Shown here: positions 36,849-48,477 of the stretch, one piece after another
Position numbering within the stretch: the first letter of the stretch is position 1
Layout: the number at the start of each line of letters is the position of its first letter
DNA from: Roseibium aestuarii
GTDB lineage: Bacteria > Pseudomonadota > Alphaproteobacteria > Rhizobiales > Stappiaceae
Direction of reading: 5' to 3'
Assembly: GCF_008477545.1 (NCBI RefSeq)
Contig: NZ_VORA01000001.1
Location: 62,001-126,000 of the forward strand
Length of the DNA stretch: 64,000 bases
Made by a program: the position numbers and the translations under genes
The notes under the pieces: model-generated
Seen by the model: only the letters and a program-made list of their open reading frames with translations
What the model was told of the DNA's origin: nothing
Database searches by the model: none

Positions 36849-38354
36849 TCAGGCCGAGAGCTCGGTGGCGAAGGTTCTGATGAGATCCGCCTTCAGGATC
36901 TTGCCGGTGGAGGCAGCCGGCAGCTTCGTGGTGAGGACAATGCGGGACGGGCGCTTGTAGCTGGTCAGCCGTTCGTCGGTGAAGGCTTTAAGGGCTGCCA
37001 TGTCCACGGCGTTCGGGTCGGCGCATTGCACGAAGGCCAGAACCTCCTCGTTGCCATCCTCCGTCTTGCGGCCGACCACCGCGCATTGCACCACCTGCGG
37101 ATGGTCGTTGAAGGCGGCTTCCACTTCCGGCGGATAGACGTTGAAGCCGGAGCGGATGATCAGTTCCTTCGCCCGGCCGACGATGTGCAGGTTGCCTTCC
37201 GCGTCGATCCTGCCGAGATCGCCCGTGCGCAGGAAGCCGTCGGGGGTGATCGCCCGGCTGGTCTCCTCCGCATTGCGGAAATACCCGCCCATCACGTGGG
37301 GGCCGCGGGTCAGGACCTCGCCGACGCCCGGCTCGTTGCCGAGGGTTTCGTCGATGCGCACCTCGACGCCGGGCAGGGGCTTGCCGACGGAAATATCGGG
37401 CGAGCCGATGGGGTTCTTCGTGCTGGAGACGCCGGCGGTGGATTCGGTCAGGCCATAGCCGTTCTGCAGGGGCAGGCCGTAGAAGGCCTCGGCCTTGCGC
37501 TTCCACGCCGGATCCAGCGGGGCCGCGCCGGAGGAGACATAGCGCAGCGGCGAGCCGGTAAGTTTTTCCTCGCCCAGGCTGGCGGTGTGCTGCATGAGCA
37601 GGGCGTGCATCTGGGGCACGGCGGGCAGCATCGTGGCCTCCTCGCGCAGGGCCTCCAGCAACCGGTCTGCCCGGAAGCGCGGCACCATGCGGATCGAGGC
37701 GCGCGCCGTCGCCCCGCCAACGAGCATCGAGGCCAGCCCGAAGACATGGGTCATCGGCAGGGCGCCATAGATCTGGTCCTGGGAGGTCATGCCGCGCAGG
37801 GTGGCGGACGCGTTGCCGGCAAAGAGAAGGTTGCCGTGGGTCAGCATCACGCCCTTCGGGTCGCCGGTGGTCCCGGTCGTGTAGAGCAGCACGGCCACGT
37901 GAGCGCCGACCGGAGCACCCTTGTCGAGGCCTTCATGTGCCTTGAGGCCATAGCTGCCGAAACTTGCGGTCCGCAGCTCGGCACCTGCTGCCTCCGCATG
38001 GGCGGCGGCTTCTGCCGACACGTCGCAGGCCCAAACCGTCACATGCGGCTTGGCGTGGTCGGCGATGCGCTTGATTTCATGGCTGTTCATGCGGGCATTC
38101 ACCGGCACGGCAACGGCGCCCACGAGCGAGCTGGCGAAGACGAAGGAGGCGGCCATCAGGCTGTTTTCACAGACGATCAGCACCCGTTCCCCGGCGGTGA
38201 TCCCGGTTTCCCCGAGGATGGCGGCCGCTTCGCGCACGGCTCCGGCATATTCGGCCCAGGTCCAGCGCGACCAGTTGTGGTCGACCATGGCGAGGGCGCC
38301 GCTGTTGGCGCGAGAGGCTGTGAAGATCAGATCGTGGATCAAACTGGCCGTCAT
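36849..38354 (-). CDS. Acyl-CoA ligase (AMP-forming), PimA-like by context
   Basis: 501 residues from the ATG at 38354, with GGGAG eight bases upstream. AMP-binding motifs include LLYTTGTTGDPKGVMLTH, YGLTESTAGVS, TGDLGRIDAEGNLHIVGRAKELI and the C-terminal Lys region PAASTGKILKADL. It activates a carboxylic acid to its CoA thioester. It is the last gene of a beta-oxidation operon whose gene content matches the Rhodopseudomonas pim (pimelate) operon, so a dicarboxylic acid is a reasonable substrate (inference). Confidence 0.9.
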   Translation of the reverse strand: MTASLIHDLIFTASRANSGALAMVDHNWSRWTWAEYAGAVREAAAILGETGITAGERVLIVCENSLMAASFVFASSLVGAVAVPVNARMNSHEIKRIADHAKPHVTVWACDVSAEAAAHAEAAGAELRTASFGSYGLKAHEGLDKGAPVGAHVAVLLYTTGTTGDPKGVMLTHGNLLFAGNASATLRGMTSQDQIYGALPMTHVFGLASMLVGGATARASIRMVPRFRADRLLEALREEATMLPAVPQMHALLMQHTASLGEEKLTGSPLRYVSSGAAPLDPAWKRKAEAFYGLPLQNGYGLTESTAGVSSTKNPIGSPDISVGKPLPGVEVRIDETLGNEPGVGEVLTRGPHVMGGYFRNAEETSRAITPDGFLRTGDLGRIDAEGNLHIVGRAKELIIRSGFNVYPPEVEAAFNDHPQVVQCAVVGRKTEDGNEEVLAFVQCADPNAVDMAALKAFTDERLTSYKRPSRIVLTTKLPAASTGKILKADLIRTFATELSA

Positions 38355-38423
38355 CCGGATCACTCCCGAAAATCTTGTCTGGCGCACGCTCTGTGACGTG
38401 CTGGTGTGCAGGGCCGTCGCGCC

Positions 38424-38870
38424 TCAGGCGGAAACGGGTGGTGTCTTCAGCGCCGCGTCGGGCACCTTCTTGAAGACGCCCTGGGCCGTGGCGATGATGG
38501 TGCCGTCCTCGTCCTTCACGACCCCTTCGAGGAAGAGCAGGGACTTGCCGCCGCCGACAATCCGGCCTGTCGCCGTGATGCGCGAGCCGACCCGGGCCGG
38601 GGCCAGGAACTGCGTCGTCATGGAGACGGTGAGGAAGGGGCGGCGGCCGCTGTCATCCAGGGTCAGGCTGGCGGTGGCCCCCATGCAATTGTCGAGCAGC
38701 ACGGTGCTGAAGCCGCCATGCAGGACGCCATGGCGGTTGGCATGACGCTCCTCGACGTCGAGCCAGCAGCGGGCACAGCCGTCGCCCTGGCCGACATCGA
38801 GAACGTAGCCGAGCAGGCGCTGCGCGCCCGTCTCGTTTTCAATCAGCGTGGAGAGAGGTGCCTCGCTCAT
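38424..38870 (-). CDS. PaaI-type hotdog thioesterase
   Basis: 148 residues with the hotdog-fold signature HGVLHGGFSTVLLDNCMGAT. It would hydrolyse acyl-CoA intermediates and recover CoA if the pathway stalls. The start overlaps the upstream acyl-CoA dehydrogenase stop by four bases (ATGA), which places it firmly in the operon. Confidence 0.88.
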   Translation of the reverse strand: MSEAPLSTLIENETGAQRLLGYVLDVGQGDGCARCWLDVEERHANRHGVLHGGFSTVLLDNCMGATASLTLDDSGRRPFLTVSMTTQFLAPARVGSRITATGRIVGGGKSLLFLEGVVKDEDGTIIATAQGVFKKVPDAALKTPPVSA

Positions 38871-40000
38871 GCGACGGCCAGCCGGATGAAGCGGTCCAGG
38901 TGATGGATCCCGTCGCCGAAGCGGTGATCGACCATGGTCAGCCGCTTGGCGAGATGGCCGAGGTCATATTCCATCGTCATGCCGATGCCGCCATGCAGCT
39001 GGATGCTCTCCTCGGCGACCAGCTTGCCCACCCGGGAGATCAGGTTCTTGGTGGCGGCGACATGCAGGTCGCGCAGGGCGGACGGTCCGTCCAGGTTGCC
39101 AGCCAGATTGATCACGGCGGAGCGGGCCTGCTCGATCTCGACCAGCACATCCGCCATGCGGTGCTGCAGGGCCTGGAACTTGCCGATGGGCTTGCCGAAC
39201 TGCTTGCGGGTCTGGAGATAGTCGGTGGTCAGAACGCGGATACGGTCCATCAGGCCCAAGGCTTCCGCGCAGATGGCGAGCGTTGCCCGGGCATGTGCAT
39301 GGACCAGGGCCGCATGGGCCTCGCCCTCCACGCCCAGCAGCGCCGCGTCGGCGACCTCGACCCGGGTGAGGGTCAGTTCCGCCCCCCGGCCACCGCCCGA
39401 CAGCGGATAGTCCCGGATCTCGAGGCCGGGCGCATCGGCTGCGACCCGGAAGACCGAGATGCCGGCGCTGTCGGAGACCTGGCCGCTGGTTCGGGCCGTC
39501 ACCAGCAGGTCGTGGGCGGCAGAGGCATTGACGACCACGGACTTGCGGCCTTCGAGACAGTAGCCGCCAGCGGTCTTCTCCGCCGTCAGCGACACCCGGT
39601 CGAGCGCATAGCGGTTCGCGGGTTCGGTGTGGGCCAGCGCCAGCTGATGGGTCCCCGCGATGACGGCCTCGAGGGTCTGCGCGGCCGCATCGCCGCCGAG
39701 CGCGCCGAGAAGCCCGCCGGCCAGAACGCCGGTGTCGAGGAGCGGCTCGACCGCTCCGGCCCGCCCGATTTCCTCAAAGACGGTCGCAAGGTCGAAACCG
39801 CTGCCGCCGTAGCCGCCCTGGTCCTCGGTGAAGAGCGCGCCAATCACGCCGAGTTCCGCCAGACCTTCCCAGATCCGGTCGCTGAAACCGGTGGGGCTGG
39901 CCTCGGCGGCCTCGCGGGTCGCGGTGGTGATGGTGTTTGCCAGATAGCGCCGCAGGGCGTCCTGCATCATCCGGCGTTCTTGGGTCAGTTCGAAATTCAT
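38867..40000 (-). CDS. Acyl-CoA dehydrogenase, PimD-like small subunit
   Basis: 377 residues starting MNFELTQERRMMQDALRRYL. The C-terminal ACAD signature is TRKQFGKPIGKFQALQHRMAD and QLHGGIGMTMEYDLGHLAKR, with a Glu in the usual region of the catalytic base. This subfamily pairs with a larger ACAD in pimeloyl-CoA dehydrogenase. It lies nine bases after the partner ACAD gene and probably forms a heteromer with it. FAD-dependent and cytoplasmic. Confidence 0.9.
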   Translation of the reverse strand: MNFELTQERRMMQDALRRYLANTITTATREAAEASPTGFSDRIWEGLAELGVIGALFTEDQGGYGGSGFDLATVFEEIGRAGAVEPLLDTGVLAGGLLGALGGDAAAQTLEAVIAGTHQLALAHTEPANRYALDRVSLTAEKTAGGYCLEGRKSVVVNASAAHDLLVTARTSGQVSDSAGISVFRVAADAPGLEIRDYPLSGGGRGAELTLTRVEVADAALLGVEGEAHAALVHAHARATLAICAEALGLMDRIRVLTTDYLQTRKQFGKPIGKFQALQHRMADVLVEIEQARSAVINLAGNLDGPSALRDLHVAATKNLISRVGKLVAEESIQLHGGIGMTMEYDLGHLAKRLTMVDHRFGDGIHHLDRFIRLAVA

Positions 40001-40009
40001 GGCGCGTCC

Positions 40010-41206
<1,197 letters not shown>

Positions 41207-41217
41207 GGGGGTCTCTC

Positions 41218-42393
41218 TCAGAAAATCTCGAACAGGCCGGCAGCGCCCTGACCGCCGCCGATGCACATGGTGACGACCCCGAGCTTTGCCCCGCGACGGC
41301 GACCTTCGATCAGAAGGTGGCCGGTCATGCGGGCGCCGGTCATGCCGAAGGGGTGGCCGAGGGAAATGGAGCCGCCGTTGACGTTGCAGCGGTCCGGATC
41401 GATGCCGAGCTGATCGCGGCAGTAAAGAGCCTGACTGGCGAAGGCCTCGTTCAGTTCCCAAAGGTCGATGTCGTCGACCTTCAGGCCCTGACGTTCCAGC
41501 AGGCGCGGCACGGCGAAGACCGGGCCGATCCCCATCTCGTCGGGCTCGCAACCGGCAATGGCAAAGCCCTTGAAGGCGCCGAGCGGCGTCAGGCCCTGAC
41601 GCTCCGCTTCGCCTTCGTCCATCAGCAGCAGTGCTGCGGCCCCGTCGCTGAGCTGGGAGGCATTGCCTGCGGTGACGAAGTCGGTCTCGCCGCGCACCGG
41701 CTTGAGGCTTGCGAGGCCGTCGAGCGTGGTCGAGGGACGGTTGCATTCGTCCCTGGCGAAAAGCGCCTGAACCTCCGAGGTCTCGCCGGTGGCCTTGTCG
41801 GTGACCGCCTTGGTGACGTCCATCGGCACGATCTCGTCGTCGAAGAGACCGTTTGCCTGGGCGTGGGCGGTGCGTTGCTGGGAGATCAGGGACAGTTCGT
41901 CCTGAGCCTCGCGGGACACGCCGTAGCGATGAGCGACAATGTCGGCGGTCTCGATCATCGTCATGTAGAGTTCGGGCTTGTGCGCCTCGATCCAGCTATT
42001 CTTCGACGAGCGGACCGGCGGCTGCACCATGGAGATGCTCTCGACCCCGCCGGCGAGGATGGCCTTCGCCCCTTCATGGGCGATTTGATGGGCGCCCATG
42101 GCAATGGCCTGCAGGCCCGATGCGCAGAAGCGGTTGACCGTGGTGCCGGCGATGGACACGGGCAGACCGGCGCGGATCAGTCCCTGACGGGCGATGTTAC
42201 CCCCGGTGACATATTCCGGATAGCCGCAGCCGAGCACGCAGTCCTCGATCAGGGCCGGATCGATCCCGGCGCGGGACACGGCATGGGCGAGAACGTGCCC
42301 GGCCATGTCGGCCCCGTGGGTGATGTTCAGCGAGCCGCGGGCCGCCTTTCCGACGGGGGTGCGGGCAGTGGAGACAATGACGGCGCGGTTCAT
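41218..42393 (-). CDS. Acetyl-CoA acyltransferase (thiolase), PimB-like
   Basis: 391 residues. The acylation Cys lies in [19 protein letters not shown], the active-site His in [20 protein letters not shown], and the second Cys in [18 protein letters not shown]. It performs the final thiolytic cleavage of beta-oxidation. The start overlaps the upstream bifunctional gene stop by four bases. Confidence 0.94.
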   Translation of the reverse strand: MNRAVIVSTARTPVGKAARGSLNITHGADMAGHVLAHAVSRAGIDPALIEDCVLGCGYPEYVTGGNIARQGLIRAGLPVSIAGTTVNRFCASGLQAIAMGAHQIAHEGAKAILAGGVESISMVQPPVRSSKNSWIEAHKPELYMTMIETADIVAHRYGVSREAQDELSLISQQRTAHAQANGLFDDEIVPMDVTKAVTDKATGETSEVQALFARDECNRPSTTLDGLASLKPVRGETDFVTAGNASQLSDGAAALLLMDEGEAERQGLTPLGAFKGFAIAGCEPDEMGIGPVFAVPRLLERQGLKVDDIDLWELNEAFASQALYCRDQLGIDPDRCNVNGGSISLGHPFGMTGARMTGHLLIEGRRRGAKLGVVTMCIGGGQGAAGLFEIF

Positions 42394-44492
42394 GCGGAGG
42401 CCTCGTTCAGATCCTTGAAAGTCTTTCCCTCTGCGACGAGCTTTTCCAGCAGCCGTGCAGGGGACCAGTAGTGAGCGTCTTCGGCGGCGTAGGTCCGGAT
42501 CCGGTTCAGGACCGTGTCCAGGCCGATCTCGTCGGCATATTGCATCGGGCCACCACGCCAGCGCGGGAAGCCGTAGCCAGCGAGGAACACCACATCGATG
42601 TCGGAGGGGCGCTGAGCGATGCCGTCTTCCAGAACGCGCGCGCCCTCGTTGATCATCGCGGCCATGTAGCGATCCTGGATCTCTTCCGCGGTGAAAGTCC
42701 TGGGCGCGATGCCTTCGGCCTTGCGGGCGCCGTCGAGCATGGCGCTGACCTCGGGGTCCGGGCGGCCTTTCGGAGCCTCGGCGTCATAGATGTAGAAGCC
42801 GCGTCCGGTCTTCTGGCCCAGCCAGCCCTTGTGATACAGGGCATCGGCAAAGCCGACGTAGCGCTCGTCCGGATGACGGGCGGGAGCGCGGCGCTGGCGC
42901 GTGGCGTAACCGATGTCGATGCCGGCGAGATCGGCCACCTGGAAGGGGCCCATGGCGAAACCAAAGTCGGTCAGGGCCGCGTCGATGTCATAGGGGCTGG
43001 CGCCGTCCATCATCATGTAGTCGGCCGCCAGGCGGTAATGGGCGAGAATGCGGTTGCCGATGAAACCGTCGCAGACGCCTGCACGCACCGCCGTCTTCTT
43101 CATGCGCCGGGCCAGGGCAAAGGCGCGTGCGACCTGGGTGCCGGAGGTCTTGTCGGCGACGACGACCTCGAGCAGGCGCATGACATGGGCTGGCGAGAAG
43201 AAGTGCAGACCGATGACATCTTCCGGCCGGGAGGTGACGGCGGCAATCGCGTTCACATCCAGATAGGACGTGTTGGTTGCCAGCGTTGCGCCCTTCTTGG
43301 CAATGCCGTCGAGCGCGCGGAAGACCTCCTGCTTGACGTCCATGTTCTCGAAGACCGCCTCGATGATCACGTCGGCCGTCGAGAGGTTCTCGTATCCGAC
43401 GCAGGTCTTGAGCCGTTCGCCCAGAATGGCCGCGTGGTCCGCCGGCTTGAGCGTCTTGCGCTCAAGCGCACGTGCGAGGTTCTTCTCGATGGTTGCCCGG
43501 GCCCTGGCCGCGAACTCCTCCTCGCGCTCGACAAGGGTCACCCTGTATCCGGCCATCGCGGCGGCGGTGGCAATGCCCGCCCCCATGGTGCCGCCACCGA
43601 TGATCCCGACCTCTTCGATCGGCTCGACCGCGATGTCCTTGATGTCCGGCACATGGGCCGCCTTGCGCTCGGCAAAGAAGGCGTGGATCAGGGCGGCGCG
43701 TTGCGGCGTGGACATGAGCGAGAGGAACAGGCGGCGTTCCTCGGCCATGCCGGCCTCCCTGTCGAGCCGCGTTGCGGCCTCGACCGCATCGACCGCGGCA
43801 AGCTGGTTGATCTGGCCCTTGTATCTGGCCCGGCAGGCGGCGCGGGCCTTTTCAAAGACCGACGCATCGGCCTGGGGGGCGGGCAGATAGCTCAGACGGC
43901 GGATGGTCTGGGGCGCGGCCGCGAGCTCCCGAGCTAAAGCGGATGCGCTCGCCAGCAGATCCGCCGGCTCCGCGATCTGGTCGAACAGACCGCAGTCGAG
44001 GGCTTCGGCCGCCGTCAGCTGCCGGCCGCTGGTGATCAGATCGAGCGCCGTGCCGATCTCGATCAGGCGGGGCAGGCGCTGGGTTCCGCCGGCACCGGGA
44101 ATGAGGCCGAGGGTCACTTCCGGCAAGCCGATGCGCGCGCCCGGGGTTCCGATGCGGGCATGGGCGCCGAGCGTCAGCTCGCAGCCGCCGCCCAGAGCCA
44201 CACCGTTGATGGCCGCGACGATCGGCTTGGCGCTGTCTTCGATCAGGTTGATGATCTCCGGCAGGGCGGGGGGCATCGGCGTCTTGCCGAACTCGCGGAT
44301 GTCCGCGCCGCCGACGAAGATCGAGCCGTCCCCGGTCAGGATACCGCCGAGGGCGTCCGCATCGTCGTTCAGGCGCAGCACCGCGTCCTTCAGGGCTTCG
44401 CGGACCTTCTGCGAGGTCGCATTGACCGGGGGATGCGCGATCGTCAGGACGGCGATCCCGTCGATCAGCTCATAAGTGACGGTTTCCGTCAT
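42390..44492 (-). CDS. Enoyl-CoA hydratase / 3-hydroxyacyl-CoA dehydrogenase fusion (FadB/PimF-like)
   Basis: 700 residues. The N-terminal crotonase domain shows [20 protein letters not shown] and [23 protein letters not shown] with the two catalytic Glu positions. From about 295 a Rossmann domain begins [22 protein letters not shown], followed by [18 protein letters not shown] and the C-terminal HCDH repeats. It hydrates the enoyl-CoA and oxidises the hydroxyacyl-CoA. It is the first gene of the operon, with a palindrome about 65-85 bases upstream. Confidence 0.93.
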   Translation of the reverse strand: MTETVTYELIDGIAVLTIAHPPVNATSQKVREALKDAVLRLNDDADALGGILTGDGSIFVGGADIREFGKTPMPPALPEIINLIEDSAKPIVAAINGVALGGGCELTLGAHARIGTPGARIGLPEVTLGLIPGAGGTQRLPRLIEIGTALDLITSGRQLTAAEALDCGLFDQIAEPADLLASASALARELAAAPQTIRRLSYLPAPQADASVFEKARAACRARYKGQINQLAAVDAVEAATRLDREAGMAEERRLFLSLMSTPQRAALIHAFFAERKAAHVPDIKDIAVEPIEEVGIIGGGTMGAGIATAAAMAGYRVTLVEREEEFAARARATIEKNLARALERKTLKPADHAAILGERLKTCVGYENLSTADVIIEAVFENMDVKQEVFRALDGIAKKGATLATNTSYLDVNAIAAVTSRPEDVIGLHFFSPAHVMRLLEVVVADKTSGTQVARAFALARRMKKTAVRAGVCDGFIGNRILAHYRLAADYMMMDGASPYDIDAALTDFGFAMGPFQVADLAGIDIGYATRQRRAPARHPDERYVGFADALYHKGWLGQKTGRGFYIYDAEAPKGRPDPEVSAMLDGARKAEGIAPRTFTAEEIQDRYMAAMINEGARVLEDGIAQRPSDIDVVFLAGYGFPRWRGGPMQYADEIGLDTVLNRIRTYAAEDAHYWSPARLLEKLVAEGKTFKDLNEASA

Positions 44493-44555
44493 ACCCTTCG
44501 TTCCTCTCGTGATGTCCTGCCGTCAGACAGCGTCTAATTTCGGCATGTCAAAATT

Positions 44556-44575
44556 AATTCCACTTTGCGGAATTT
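44556..44575. promoter_or_regulatory. IclR-type operator candidate before the beta-oxidation operon
   Basis: TTCCAC-TTT-GCGGAA (44558-44572) is a near-palindrome flanked to AATTCC...GGAATT. It lies between the IclR gene and the first beta-oxidation gene. A closely matching sequence, TTCCAC-TAT-GCGAAA, occurs upstream of the TRAP genes at 48480-48494. The shared form TTYCRC-N3-GYGRAA fits the size of known IclR-family sites. Confidence 0.65.
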
Positions 44576-44584
44576 ATACCGGCG

Positions 44585-45385
44585 CTACAGACCTCCGGCT
44601 CCGCTTGGGGCCTGACCCATCATGCGCTCCAGCTCCCGCACCGCAGTTTTCAGTTTCGGGCCGACTTCGCTGATCATCCGCTCCATGGTCAGGTCCTCGG
44701 GCGTCGCGCCGCAGGTGAAGATGACCGGCTCGCTCAGGTCGCGCGCATAGAAGGGCACGGAGACCGCGTTCACATTGCGCGAGAAATAGTCTGCCGGGTC
44801 GGCAATAACGAAGCCGCGCGACATGAGCTGGCCATTGGCCTTGCGCCGCATCTCGATCGCCCGCTCGCGCGGCAGCTCGTCGGAGGCAATCTCGGCATAG
44901 AGCCGGTCGAACCCTTCCTCGGACAGGGACGCCATCAGCGCGTGACCGGAGGAGGATCCGTTGATCGGAAGGCGATGACCGATCTCGAGCCAGATCGATG
45001 CCACCGTGCGCGGCCGCCAGGTCTTCACCAGCATCATCCGGTCCTGGTCCTGCACCGCCAGCAAGGCCATGGTCCCGGTGTCGTCCGCCAGGCGCTGCAT
45101 CAGCGTTTCGGACAGGTCGACGAAGGAAATGGCCGCGCTTGCTATGTTGCCGAGGGCCAGCAGGGCGGGGCCCGGCCGGTAGCGGTCGTGCCGCCGCGCA
45201 TGGCTCAGATACCCCAGCGCCTGCAGGGTGAAGGTCAGCCGGGAGACCGTCGACTTGGGCAGGCCGGTGCGTTCGGCGATTTCCGCGTTGCCGAGGCCAT
45301 TGTCGGAAACGCGGAAGGCGCGCAGCACACTCAGACCCCGGGCAAGGGTCGTTGCGAACCGTCTGTCATTCTCGAAATCACTCAT
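44585..45385 (-). CDS. IclR-family transcriptional regulator
   Basis: 266 residues. The winged HTH (LGNAEIAERTGLPKSTVSRLTFTLQALGYL) is followed by the IclR effector domain (GNIASAAISFVDLSETLMQRLADDTG through GHALMASLSEEG). It sits between the TRAP permease (31 bases upstream, same strand) and the beta-oxidation operon (downstream, same strand). It probably senses the imported acid or a CoA intermediate and controls both units through the shared palindromes (inference). Confidence 0.93.
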   Translation of the reverse strand: MSDFENDRRFATTLARGLSVLRAFRVSDNGLGNAEIAERTGLPKSTVSRLTFTLQALGYLSHARRHDRYRPGPALLALGNIASAAISFVDLSETLMQRLADDTGTMALLAVQDQDRMMLVKTWRPRTVASIWLEIGHRLPINGSSSGHALMASLSEEGFDRLYAEIASDELPRERAIEMRRKANGQLMSRGFVIADPADYFSRNVNAVSVPFYARDLSEPVIFTCGATPEDLTMERMISEVGPKLKTAVRELERMMGQAPSGAGGL

Positions 45386-45416
45386 CTCGGGCCCTCGGCT
45401 GCGCGTCGTTTCAGGC

Positions 45417-46760
45417 TCATTGCATCGTCGACGGAATGAGCGTGGAGATTATCGGAAACGCCATAAGAAGCAGGAGAACGACGAAGTCCAGAGCCAGGAA
45501 GCGAACGATGCCCGCAAAGATCTGGTCGATGCTGACCTGCTTGCCCACCACGTTGCCGATGACGAAGACATTCAGGCCAACGGGGGGCGTGATCAACCCG
45601 ATTTCGAGCAGCTTGATGATGACCACACCGAACCAGATCAGGTCAAAGCCGTAGCCTTCCACCAGCGGGATCATCAGCGGCAGGGTGAGCACCATGATGC
45701 CGATCGGGTCGAGGAACATTCCGAGCACCAGATAGAGGACGGCAATGGCGGCCAGAAGAACGACGGGCGAGAGCTGTGCGGCCGTGATGCTTTCCCCCAG
45801 CGCGCTGGCGACACCGGTCAGGGCGACGAAGGCGACGAAGATCTTGGCCGAGGCGGCGATGACGAAGATGGCCGCCGACTGCAGGGCGGTTTCGCGCAAG
45901 GAGCGCAGCAGACCGTCCCAGGTGAGCTTCTTCTGGAGAAAGCCGATGACAACTGCCGCCGAGACGCAGATGGCTGCCGCTTCGGTGGCCGTGAAGATGC
46001 CGCCGTAGATGCCGCCGATGATGACGGCAAAGAGCGCGATGGCGGGCCAGGCCTTGAGCGCGGCGCGGCGCTTGGCGCCCCGGCGGATCTCACCCGTGAA
46101 GGTCGGTGCCGAAGCCGGGTCCTTGCGCACCCAGAGGTAGATCACCACGAGGAAGCCGGCGAGGGTCAGCAGGCCGGGCAGGATGCCGGCCAGGAACAGC
46201 TTGCTGATCGAGGTCTCGGTGAAGATGCCGTAGATGATGAAGAGCACGGACGGGGGAATGAGCGAGCCGAGCGTGCCGCCGGCGGCAACCGAGGAGGTCG
46301 CCAAGCGCTTGTCATAGCCCATGCGCAGCATTTCCGGCGAGCAGATGCGGCCCATGGTCGAGGCGCAGGCGATGGACGAGCCGGTGATGGCGGAGAAACC
46401 GCCGCAGCCAACCACCGACGCCATGGCCACGCCGCCGGGAATGCGCACCAGCCAGACCCGTGCCGCGTCATAGATGCGCGTGGTGATCTCGGAGCGGTAG
46501 GCAATGTGCCCGAGGGCCACGAAGAGCGGCACCATCGACAGGTCGTAGGAATGGATCAGATCGAAGAAATTCGAAAAGACCATGGAGGTTGTCGGCTTGA
46601 TCGCCCGTTCCGGGGTGAAGGTCCCTGTGCGGAAGGCGAACATGACAAAGCTGCCGATCGTGGCCACCGAGGCCAGGGCAAAGGCAATCGGCACGCGGAT
46701 TGCCAAGAGGAGAATGACCGCGCCAAAGGCTGCCAGTCCGACGAGAGTGCCGTCCATCAT
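45417..46760 (-). CDS. TRAP transporter large permease (DctM)
   Basis: 447 residues from the ATG at 46760 (the adjacent ATG at 46757 is also possible). About twelve helices with DctM hallmarks: VPIAFALASVATIGS near the start, GGFSAITGSSIACASTMGRI, TLGSLIPPSVLFIIYGI and GMFLDPIGIMVLTLPLMIPLV. It is the sodium- or proton-driven channel subunit for a carboxylate. The start overlaps the dctQ stop. Confidence 0.94.
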   Translation of the reverse strand: MMDGTLVGLAAFGAVILLLAIRVPIAFALASVATIGSFVMFAFRTGTFTPERAIKPTTSMVFSNFFDLIHSYDLSMVPLFVALGHIAYRSEITTRIYDAARVWLVRIPGGVAMASVVGCGGFSAITGSSIACASTMGRICSPEMLRMGYDKRLATSSVAAGGTLGSLIPPSVLFIIYGIFTETSISKLFLAGILPGLLTLAGFLVVIYLWVRKDPASAPTFTGEIRRGAKRRAALKAWPAIALFAVIIGGIYGGIFTATEAAAICVSAAVVIGFLQKKLTWDGLLRSLRETALQSAAIFVIAASAKIFVAFVALTGVASALGESITAAQLSPVVLLAAIAVLYLVLGMFLDPIGIMVLTLPLMIPLVEGYGFDLIWFGVVIIKLLEIGLITPPVGLNVFVIGNVVGKQVSIDQIFAGIVRFLALDFVVLLLLMAFPIISTLIPSTMQ

Positions 46761-47278
46761 TCGTCTCCAATCGCGGGTTTCGGGTCGGCGAGCTCGCGGA
46801 TGTCCTCGCCGGAGACGAGCAGGCGCAGGTCGGAGATCACGAAGCTCAGCAGCCGAAGCCAGCAGGCACACAGGCCGATGAGAAAGATCAGGCGTCCCGG
46901 CCACTTGGGCAGGGAGAACTGCCCGAAGAAGAAGGATCCGCTCGAATAGGTATGGGCCAGTTCGCGCCAGCCGGCATAGATCAGCGGGCAGAGCGCGAAG
47001 AGGCCGACGAAACTGCCGAAGATGACGAGGCCGGCCTGCACGCGCAGGGGCATCATCTTGGCCAGAAACTCGACGCCGATGTGACTGCGGGCCGTGGTGG
47101 CTGCGGCCAGCGGTAGCAGGATCGAGGCGACCATCAGTTCCCGCACCATGATGACCGTGTCGGGAATGCCCGAGTTGAACAGGGCCCGCAGCAGCACGCT
47201 GACGGTGATCAGGAGGCAGAGACCCGCAATTGCGCAGACCGAGAGGTCGAGCAGCAGGCGTTCGAGGCGTCGCAACAT
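46757..47278 (-). CDS. TRAP transporter small permease (DctQ)
   Basis: 173 residues from the ATG at 47278; the frame upstream of this is an implausible extension into the gap. Four helices carry DctQ features: VCAIAGLCLLITVSVLLRALFN, IMVRELMVASILLPLAAATTARSHIGVEFL and WPGRLIFLIGLCACWLRLL. It supports DctM assembly in the inner membrane. It follows the binding-protein gene after 115 bases. Confidence 0.9.
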   Translation of the reverse strand: MLRRLERLLLDLSVCAIAGLCLLITVSVLLRALFNSGIPDTVIMVRELMVASILLPLAAATTARSHIGVEFLAKMMPLRVQAGLVIFGSFVGLFALCPLIYAGWRELAHTYSSGSFFFGQFSLPKWPGRLIFLIGLCACWLRLLSFVISDLRLLVSGEDIRELADPKPAIGDE

Positions 47279-47393
47279 GGCTGGGATCCGGGGGTGATGA
47301 TCAGAAGGCGCAGGTCCGAAGTGTCCCCGGCCCATTCGGCCGGGGACAGCGCAGGGAAGGGCCCTGCGGAATGTCTCGAAGGGCAGGGCGCGC

Positions 47394-48440
47394 TCAGCGC
47401 GTCCAGGGATAGCCCTTCTCGTCCCGTTCGGCGGCGTATTTCTCCAGCAGGCTCTTGTACTGCGCCAGCAGACCCTCGCCGTCGAGGCCGGCGGCATCGG
47501 CCCGCTGCACCCATTCGGTCACATATTTGCTGCCGGCTTCCACCAGCTTGTCGCGTTCGGCCACCGGCAGGGAGATGATCTCCACGCCCGCGTCCTTCAT
47601 CTTCGCGACGGCTGCGTCATTGTCGGCGTTGATCAGCTCGCCCAGCTTGTCGGCCATGGCGACGCCGGCTTCCGTCATGGCCGTCTTCTGGGCGTCGTCC
47701 AGGGCGTCATAGGAATCCTTGTTCATCAGGATCCCCAGGCCACCGACTTGGCCCCAGTTCAGCAGGGTGTAGGAGGTCATGACCTCCTGTTGCTTCAGGG
47801 CGGCCACTGCATAGGAATAGCCCTGGGAACAGTCGATCAGGCCGGTGTCCAGCCCCTGATAGGCGTCATAGACCGACATGTTGACCATGTTGGCGCCGAA
47901 GTCGCCGAAGGTGTCGCCATAGGCCCCGGTGCCGCGCACCTTCAGTCCGGCGATATCCTCGGTGGTGCGGATGGCGGCGTTCTTGCAGCCGATGTTAACC
48001 TGCGAGGTGGTGAAGGTGCCGATGAACACCAGGTTCTTCTCGGCCAGGTCGGCCTGGATGCTCGGTGCGGTGCGCATCAGTTCGTCGGTCGCGCGCATGC
48101 CCACCCAGGCATCCTCGTTCAGGAGCGGCAGGTCGGCGATGCCGTAGCCGATCATTTCCTGCGGGAAATAGACCGAGATCACGGTGCCGAGATCGGCGAC
48201 GCCATCGGCAATCGCCTGAACCGCGCCGCTCGCGTTGAACAGGGCACCACCCCACTGCACGTCGAACTTGAGGTCGCCGTTGGAACGCTTCTCGGCTTCG
48301 GCAACGAAATGCTCGAGGGACTTGGCGCGGGCGCCCCGGTTCGGACCGGCCTCGCCGAGGATGAGCGTCGTCTGTGCGGCCGCAACACCGGCGGACATGC
48401 AAAGGGCAAGCGCAGCGGTGGCTGCAAGAAGATGTTTCAT
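47394..48440 (-). CDS. TRAP transporter substrate-binding protein (DctP)
   Basis: 348 residues from the ATG at 48440, preceded by GGAGG. Signal peptide MKHLLAATAALALCMSAGVAAAQ. DctP/YiaO-type features include RSNGDLKFDVQWGGALFNASGAVQAIADGVADLGTV and LKVRGTGAYGDTFGDFGANMVNMS, which contains the carboxylate-binding Arg (VRGTG). The ligand is likely an organic acid that feeds the adjacent CoA-dependent pathway (inference). Confidence 0.92.
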   Translation of the reverse strand: MKHLLAATAALALCMSAGVAAAQTTLILGEAGPNRGARAKSLEHFVAEAEKRSNGDLKFDVQWGGALFNASGAVQAIADGVADLGTVISVYFPQEMIGYGIADLPLLNEDAWVGMRATDELMRTAPSIQADLAEKNLVFIGTFTTSQVNIGCKNAAIRTTEDIAGLKVRGTGAYGDTFGDFGANMVNMSVYDAYQGLDTGLIDCSQGYSYAVAALKQQEVMTSYTLLNWGQVGGLGILMNKDSYDALDDAQKTAMTEAGVAMADKLGELINADNDAAVAKMKDAGVEIISLPVAERDKLVEAGSKYVTEWVQRADAAGLDGEGLLAQYKSLLEKYAAERDEKGYPWTR

Positions 48441-48477
48441 AAGGGCCTCCCTCCCTTGGACAAAGATCGCAGGCAGT

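Noticed and set aside
36321-38396. A 691-codon plus-strand frame starting in the LacI remnant
   Set aside because: Only the first ~150 codons resemble LacI; the rest is antisense to the acyl-CoA ligase and is not a real fusion.
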